From Thermus sp. 2.9 (GTDB lineage: Bacteria > Deinococcota > Deinococci > Deinococcales > Thermaceae): a stretch of DNA of 64,000 bases. The position numbers and the translations under genes are program-made. The notes beneath the pieces are model-generated. The model ran no database searches. It was not told the DNA's origin and saw only the letters and a program-made list of their open reading frames with translations. Of the stretch, positions 59,741-64,000 are shown one piece after another (position 1 is the first letter of the stretch; each line of letters opens with the position of its first letter). The stretch spans positions 1 to 64,000 of the forward strand of contig NZ_JTJB01000034.1 in the NCBI RefSeq assembly GCF_000794385.1. The letters run 5' to 3'.

Positions 59741-62224
59741 GTGCGGGTGGTGGTGGCCCACGAGAACCTGGACTTTGATGCCCTGGGCTCCATGGTCCTG
59801 GCGGGGAAGCTTTTCCCGGGAAGCCTCCTCGCCCTGGTGGGGGGCCTCGAGGGTCCCCTGAAGGACCTCGCGCCCCTTCTGGAGGACCGCTTGGACCTGG
59901 TGCCCGCCGCCGAGATCTCCCTGGACAAGGTGTCCGAGGTGGTCCTGGTGGACAACGCCCGCCCCGAGCGCATCGGGCCCTTCAAGGCCTTGGTGGGGAA
60001 GGTTCCCTTCCTGGTCTTTGACCACCACCCCAAGGCCCCGGGGGACGTGCCCGCCGTGGGGGGGAGGGTGCAGGCGGTGGGGGCCACGGTTAGCCTTCTC
60101 CTTCCCCTCCTCCTGGAGCGGGGGCTCAGCCTCACCCCCTTGGAGGCCACCTTGGCCTACGCCGGGGTGTGGGAGGACACGGGGGGGTTTAGCTTCCCGT
60201 CCACCACGGCCCTGGATCTGGAGGCGGGGCGGCTTCTTCTGGAGATGGGGGCGGAGGCTTGGCGGGTGAGGGAGTGGGTTAGGCCCCACCTCTCCGAGGA
60301 GGCCCGAAGCGTCTTAAAGGCCCTCCTTAGGAGCGCCCGGGTGGTGGAAAGGGAGGGCTTCCGCCTCCTCGTGGCGGAGGCCAAGGAGGAGGGGTACGTG
60401 CCCGCCCTGGCTCCCTTGGCCCACACCCTCTTGGACCTCCACGAGGCGGAAGGGGTGCTCCTGGTGCTCCGCCTGGGGAAGGAAACCCTCCTCATCGCCC
60501 GGAGCAAGGCCCGGCTGGACGTGGCCCACTGGTTGGGGGAGGTGGGGGGCGGGGGGCATCCCCGGGCGGCCTTCGCCCGGGTGCGGGGGGTTAAGGGGGC
60601 GGTGCGGCGCCTCCTCCAAAGCCTTCTCCGGTACCTGGAGCCGGAGCCCACCCTGGGCGAGGCCATGACCGCCCCCGTGGAAACCCTAGCCCCCACCTCG
60701 GTGAGGGAGGCCCTCCGCCTTTTGGAGGAGAGGGGCTACGGGGCCATGCCCGTGGTGGTGCCCGGGGGGGAAGGGGTGAGGGTCTTGGGCTTAGCCCGAC
60801 GGCGGGACCTAAAAAAGGCGGAGCGTCTGGGCCTGGGGGACCACCCCGTGGAGGGGTTTTTGGCCCGGGCCGTGGTCCTACCCCCGCAAACGCCCCTTTC
60901 GCAGGTGTTGCCGTACCTGAAGGAGGGTGGGGGGCGGGTGTTGGTGGGCGGGCGGGTGGGGGAGGGATGGCGGCTCCTTGGCATCTTCACCCGCACGGAC
61001 CTTTACCGCAAGCGGCCCATGGGGGGCGGTGGGGAGGAAAAGCCCCTTGGGGAGAGGATTTTGGAAGCCCTGCCCGAGGGGGCCCGACGGGTTTTGCTGG
61101 CCCTCAAGGAGGCCTTTCCCCAAGGTCTCTACCTGGTGGGAGGGGCGGTGCGGGACGCCCTTTTGCTGCGCTCGGGGCCGGACATAGACCTGGTCCTGGA
61201 GCCGGGGGCCCGGGTGGAGGCGGTGGCCCGTTTCTTGGTGGAGCGCTTTGGGGGAAGCTTCGCCCTTCACTACGCCTTTGGGACGGGACGGGTGCGGCTT
61301 CCCTTCGGCCTGGTGGTGGACCTGGCGGAAAGCCGGGAGGAGGTCTACCCCTATCCCGGGGCGCTGCCCCAGGTGCGCCCGGCCCCCATCGCGAAGGACC
61401 TGGAGCGGCGGGACTACACGGTGAACGCCATGGCCCTTTCCCTGGCCACCGGGGAGCTTTTGGACCCGTATGGGGGGCTAAAGGACCTGGAGGCCCGCCT
61501 CCTCCGCCCCCTCCACCCCCTTTCCTTCGTGGAAGACCCAAGCCGCATCGTGCGGGGGGCGCGCCTTGCGGCGAGGCTTTCCTTCCGTTTCGCCGAGGAG
61601 GCCCTAAAGGCCTTGCCCCCGGCCCTGTTGCCCGAGGTGCTCAAGACGGCGAGCCGAAGCCGCCTAAAGGACGAGCTCCTCCTCACCCTAAAGGAGGAGA
61701 CCTTTTACCAAGCCCTGGCCCTTCTGGAAGGGCTCAGCGCCCTGAAGCCCCTTTACGGGCTTGCCCTGCCTCCGGAGGAGCCCTTTGGGAGGCTTCGCCC
61801 TTCGCCGGAGGAGGATCAGGAGCGCCACCTGGTGGAAAGCAGGCTTCTCGTCCTCCTTTATTTCCAAGAAGAACCCCTGGCCCGGGCGGAGACCCTGGGC
61901 CTTCCCAAGCGGGTCCAGGAAGGGCTTTCCCTCCTCCTACGGGCCGGGCGGGGGGAGGAGGTGGAGCGGGAGGCTTTGGCCAAGGAACCCCTAAAGGGCG
62001 CCTTCCTTGCCCTCTTTCCCGAGCGGGCCCAGTGGCTTTTGCAAAGGCCCAGGATCCTCCGGGGCCGGGACCTTTTGGAGCTTGGCTTGAAGCCAGGGCC
62101 CAAGGTGGGGGAGATCCTCCGCCGGGTGGCGGAGGCCCGGGCCCGGGGCGAGGTAAAGACCTTTGAGGAGGAGCTTGAGCTTGCCCGTAAACTGGTGGGG
62201 GATGGGACTCTTTCCGCTCCTTAA
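59741..62224 (+). CDS. tRNA nucleotidyltransferase (CCA/A-adding) fused to DHH and CBS domains
   Basis: 827 residues in three parts. DHH phosphoesterase (1-300): NLDFDALGSMVLAGKL, VVLVDNARPER, FDHHPKAPGDVP, and GGGGHPRAAFA of DHHA1. CBS pair (about 305-420): EAMTAPVETLAPTSVREAL and VEGFLARAVVLPPQTPLSQVL. Class II nucleotidyltransferase (about 450-827): YLVGGAVRDALLLRSGPDIDLVLE with the catalytic DxD, RRDYTVNAMALS and VEDPSRIVRGARLAARLSF. The four tRNAs in this window encode CCA, so repair is the likely role. Confidence 0.92.
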   Translation: MRVVVAHENLDFDALGSMVLAGKLFPGSLLALVGGLEGPLKDLAPLLEDRLDLVPAAEISLDKVSEVVLVDNARPERIGPFKALVGKVPFLVFDHHPKAPGDVPAVGGRVQAVGATVSLLLPLLLERGLSLTPLEATLAYAGVWEDTGGFSFPSTTALDLEAGRLLLEMGAEAWRVREWVRPHLSEEARSVLKALLRSARVVEREGFRLLVAEAKEEGYVPALAPLAHTLLDLHEAEGVLLVLRLGKETLLIARSKARLDVAHWLGEVGGGGHPRAAFARVRGVKGAVRRLLQSLLRYLEPEPTLGEAMTAPVETLAPTSVREALRLLEERGYGAMPVVVPGGEGVRVLGLARRRDLKKAERLGLGDHPVEGFLARAVVLPPQTPLSQVLPYLKEGGGRVLVGGRVGEGWRLLGIFTRTDLYRKRPMGGGGEEKPLGERILEALPEGARRVLLALKEAFPQGLYLVGGAVRDALLLRSGPDIDLVLEPGARVEAVARFLVERFGGSFALHYAFGTGRVRLPFGLVVDLAESREEVYPYPGALPQVRPAPIAKDLERRDYTVNAMALSLATGELLDPYGGLKDLEARLLRPLHPLSFVEDPSRIVRGARLAARLSFRFAEEALKALPPALLPEVLKTASRSRLKDELLLTLKEETFYQALALLEGLSALKPLYGLALPPEEPFGRLRPSPEEDQERHLVESRLLVLLYFQEEPLARAETLGLPKRVQEGLSLLLRAGRGEEVEREALAKEPLKGAFLALFPERAQWLLQRPRILRGRDLLELGLKPGPKVGEILRRVAEARARGEVKTFEEELELARKLVGDGTLSAP

Positions 62225-62807
62225 CGACCCGCCGGTTTTCGTTTTGGCCTTCCTCCTGGGGGCCTTGGGCCTCATGCTCCACAACCTCTTCCAGGCCTGG
62301 CTCGCCCACCGCTACGGGGAGGTGGCCCCCAGGCGCTACGGCTTTCTTTCCCTGGACCCCCGGGTTCACCTCGAGCCCTTGGGCCTGGTCCTCCTGGTCC
62401 TTTTGGGCTTCGGCTGGCCCCGCTTCGTGCCCACGGGGCTTCCCGGGCGGAAGGGAGCTTGGGTAGCCCTCATGGGGCCCTTGGGCTTTTTTGTGGCCGC
62501 TTTCCTATACGGGCTTTTGGCCCGCTTCCTCCCGTACCCTTTTGGCGAGGGTTTCATGGTGGGGGAACAGCTAATGCTCCTTCACGCCGCCATCTATCTT
62601 TTTCCCGTACCGCCCTTGGACGGGGCCAAGGCCCTTTACGCCGTGGGCGGGCCGGAGGCGCGGCGGTTTTTGGACCAGCTGGCTGGCTACGGGCCCCTGG
62701 GCTTTATCCTCGTCTTCTTAGTCCTCTCCTACACCGGGGTGACGGGCGCGGTGGTCCAGGGGCTTGGGGGCCTCCTGGGCACCCTCTACCGGGCGCTTGG
62801 CTTATGA
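62202..62807 (+). CDS. Site-2-protease-like membrane protein with degenerate HExxH
   Basis: 201 residues, about six membrane segments, overlapping the upstream gene by 23 nt. The layout matches the downstream M50-like protein: a first conserved helix LGLMLHNLFQAWLAHRYGEV where HExxH should be (HNLFQ: the Glu and second His are lost), a following YGFLSLDPRVHLEPLGLVLLVLLGFGWPRFVP and LFPVPPLDGAKAL with the third metal Asp. Probably catalytically dead; a partner or regulator of the next gene (ATGA overlap). Confidence 0.8.
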   Translation: MGLFPLLNDPPVFVLAFLLGALGLMLHNLFQAWLAHRYGEVAPRRYGFLSLDPRVHLEPLGLVLLVLLGFGWPRFVPTGLPGRKGAWVALMGPLGFFVAAFLYGLLARFLPYPFGEGFMVGEQLMLLHAAIYLFPVPPLDGAKALYAVGGPEARRFLDQLAGYGPLGFILVFLVLSYTGVTGAVVQGLGGLLGTLYRALGL

Positions 62808-63463
62808 TTGCCCTGCTGGAGCAAGACCCCCTGGCCTTTTTCCTGGCCTTTTTTGCCCTCCTCCTAAGCCTCGCCCTGCACGAGTGGGGGCACGCCTACG
62901 CCGCCTTCCGCTTTGGGGACCCCACGGCCGAACGCTTGGGCCGGCTCACCCTGAATCCCTTAAAGCACCTGGATCCCTGGGGCACCCTGCTCCTCCTTCT
63001 GGTGGGCTTTGGTTGGGCCAAACCGGTGCCCATAAACCCCGTGGCCTTTCGCGCTTACCGGTTCGGCCTTTTCGTGGTTTCGGTGGCGGGAATCGTCCTA
63101 AACCTTTTCCTCGCCGTGCTCTTTGCCCTCTTGGTGCGAGGGTTTTTTGCTCTAGACCCTTGGGCGGTGGCCCTGGCCTTCCGGGGGGAGGGGGGTGGGG
63201 TGGTGGGGGTCTTGGCGCTGGCCTCTTTTTACGCCAGCTCCATCAACCTGGTCCTGGCGGTCTTCAACCTCCTGCCCATCCCGCCTTTGGACGGGTCCAA
63301 GATCCTGCAAAGCCTCCTGCCCCTTTCCTGGCACCCCCTTCTTTGGCGGCTGGAGCAGTACGCCTGGCTTTCCTTTCTCCTCCTCCTCACCGTGCTCCGG
63401 GGACCGGTGCAGGAGGTCTTGCGCTGGGCGCGGCGGGTGTTTTTCGTGTTTTTCTTCGGCTAA
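62804..63463 (+). CDS. Site-2-protease-like (M50) intramembrane metalloprotease
   Basis: 219 residues. Zinc motif [18 protein letters not shown], then [35 protein letters not shown] and [14 protein letters not shown] with the third ligand Asp. No PDZ domain, the compact YwhC/SpoIVFB-like type. Substrate unknown; possibly an anti-sigma factor or a signal-peptide remnant. Confidence 0.9.
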   Translation: MIALLEQDPLAFFLAFFALLLSLALHEWGHAYAAFRFGDPTAERLGRLTLNPLKHLDPWGTLLLLLVGFGWAKPVPINPVAFRAYRFGLFVVSVAGIVLNLFLAVLFALLVRGFFALDPWAVALAFRGEGGGVVGVLALASFYASSINLVLAVFNLLPIPPLDGSKILQSLLPLSWHPLLWRLEQYAWLSFLLLLTVLRGPVQEVLRWARRVFFVFFFG

Positions 63464-63466
63464 ACT
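63461..63466 (+). promoter_or_regulatory. -10 (TAAACT) of the small membrane gene
   Basis: TAAACT begins at the upstream stop codon and ends 6 nt before the ATG. Confidence 0.45.
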
Positions 63467-63472
63467 TCCCCC

Positions 63473-63691
63473 ATGCGGGTCCTGAGCCTGGTCCTCGTGG
63501 TCTTGGCCTTGCTCCTCCTCTTTCCCGCCCTCCTGCCCCTTTTGGGTTGGCTCAACTGGATGGTCCTGCCCTTAGCCCTTCTGGGGGCGGGGCTTGGGGT
63601 GTTGAGCGGGGAGGAGCGGGCGTTCAAGCTGGGCCTTTTGGTCATGGCGGTTTCCGCTTTACGCCTCCTTTTGGGCGGGGGCCTCCTCTAG
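63473..63691 (+). CDS. Small hydrophobic membrane protein
   Basis: 72 residues, three hydrophobic stretches (about 3-25, 28-44, 50-70) and almost no polar loop except SGEERAFK. Not recognised. Converges on the nfo-like gene with a 33-nt overlap. Confidence 0.6.
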   Translation: MRVLSLVLVVLALLLLFPALLPLLGWLNWMVLPLALLGAGLGVLSGEERAFKLGLLVMAVSALRLLLGGGLL

Positions 63692-64000
63692 CCAGGCGCG
63701 GAGGACCTTAAGGTTCCGGGCGTCTTCTTCCGGGCTCCTTGGGGTTTCCAGAAGGAAGAGGCGGCCTTCTAGCCGGGGGTCTAGGAAGACGCCCTTTAGC
63801 CCTTCGCCGATTTCCCCCTGAAGGAGGTGGGCGTGGTGGTCTACATGGCGGCCTAGCCCCCCCACGGAGTCGTTCAGGTGGACCACGGGCACCCGGTCCA
63901 GGCCCACGGCCCGGTCCAAGAGGGTGAGAACGCCCTCAGGATTTTCCCGCACGTCGTAGCCGGCGGCGAAGGCGTGGCAGGTGTCCAGGCAGACCCCTAA
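63659..64000 (-). CDS. nfo: Endonuclease IV, C-terminal part (start lies beyond the window)
   Basis: The frame is open to the window edge; 113 codons are visible. VCLDTCHAFAAGYDVR, VHLNDSVGGLGRHVDHHAHLLQGEIG and LETPRSPEEDARNLKVLRAW are zinc-site segments of the apurinic endonuclease TIM barrel (VLLDTCHxFAAGYD; HLNDS; HxHxxxGxG). Cuts DNA at abasic sites. The N-terminal half is not visible. Confidence 0.93.
   Translation of the reverse strand, partial: LGVCLDTCHAFAAGYDVRENPEGVLTLLDRAVGLDRVPVVHLNDSVGGLGRHVDHHAHLLQGEIGEGLKGVFLDPRLEGRLFLLETPRSPEEDARNLKVLRAWLEEAPAQKEA

Overview
The window is a dense, very GC-rich bacterial chromosome segment that reads as a Thermus species (Deinococcota). The evidence is strong G/C codon bias, frequent GTG/TTG starts, short or overlapping intergenic gaps, many -10 boxes lying only 6-9 nt before start codons (leaderless genes), and typical Thermus genes: the TtuA/TtuB tRNA thiolation pair, dodecin, HspR, a leaderless homoserine dehydrogenase and a DHH-CBS-nucleotidyltransferase fusion. 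There is no phage, CRISPR array or restriction locus. The only mobile element found is one IS5-family insertion.

Layout. 0-4.5 kb: small membrane protein, DUF402 protein, then leftward genes for a lysozyme-like protein, a NYN-domain protein, a ferredoxin-NADP reductase and a zinc-type alcohol dehydrogenase. 4.6-10.8 kb: a complete five-gene Dpp/Opp-type peptide ABC importer. 10.9-14 kb: acuB-acuC followed by ttuB-ttuA-DUF1653, linking protein deacetylation to tRNA 2-thiolation in one transcription unit. 14-17 kb: a GH13 alpha-glucosidase and two methyltransferase genes, the second with a YkoF-like N-terminal domain. 17-25 kb: tRNA-Leu overlapping lnt, a degenerate phosphoesterase convergent with queG, hom-thrC, small membrane proteins, a 2-phosphoglycerate kinase-like protein with three ATP-cone-like repeats, and tRNA-Cys/tRNA-Val. 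25-33.6 kb: a leftward glycolate/glyoxylate block (malate synthase, GlcD, GlcE, GlcF, glycerate kinase) plus HemW and a thioesterase, divergent from an IclR regulator with a shared operator-like palindrome. 34-48.5 kb: HspR, M20 peptidase, Crp/Fnr regulator with a frameshifted comB-like gene, LolD-like ATPase, PNP, enoyl-CoA hydratase, HD protein, dodecin, acyl-CoA synthetase, MBL hydrolase with an inactivated phosphohexomutase relative, UvrD/PcrA helicase and PxpA.

48.5-59.6 kb is an exopolysaccharide/O-antigen-type island: Wzx flippase, UDP-galactopyranose mutase, GT2, three GT4 genes, a polytopic membrane enzyme, a WbaP-type initiating transferase and a Wzz-like protein. Its centre (about 51.3-56.4 kb) is visibly richer in A/T than the rest, which suggests transfer. 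One GT4 gene there is split by a 905-bp IS with 16-bp perfect inverted repeats and a TTA target duplication, and two glycosyltransferase genes carry single-base frameshifts, so the island is decaying or phase-variable, or the assembly has base errors. 59.6-64 kb returns to the core: tRNA-Ser, the DHH-CBS-tRNA nucleotidyltransferase, a tandem of one degenerate and one intact site-2-protease-like membrane protein, and the start-truncated endonuclease IV at the edge.

The observations most worth a second look are the YkoF-methyltransferase fusion, the triple ATP-cone kinase, the paired active/inactive membrane proteases, two symmetric divergent promoters built on palindromes, a fatty-acid promoter motif shared by two loci with identical spacing, and the unassigned structured leader before the polysaccharide operon.
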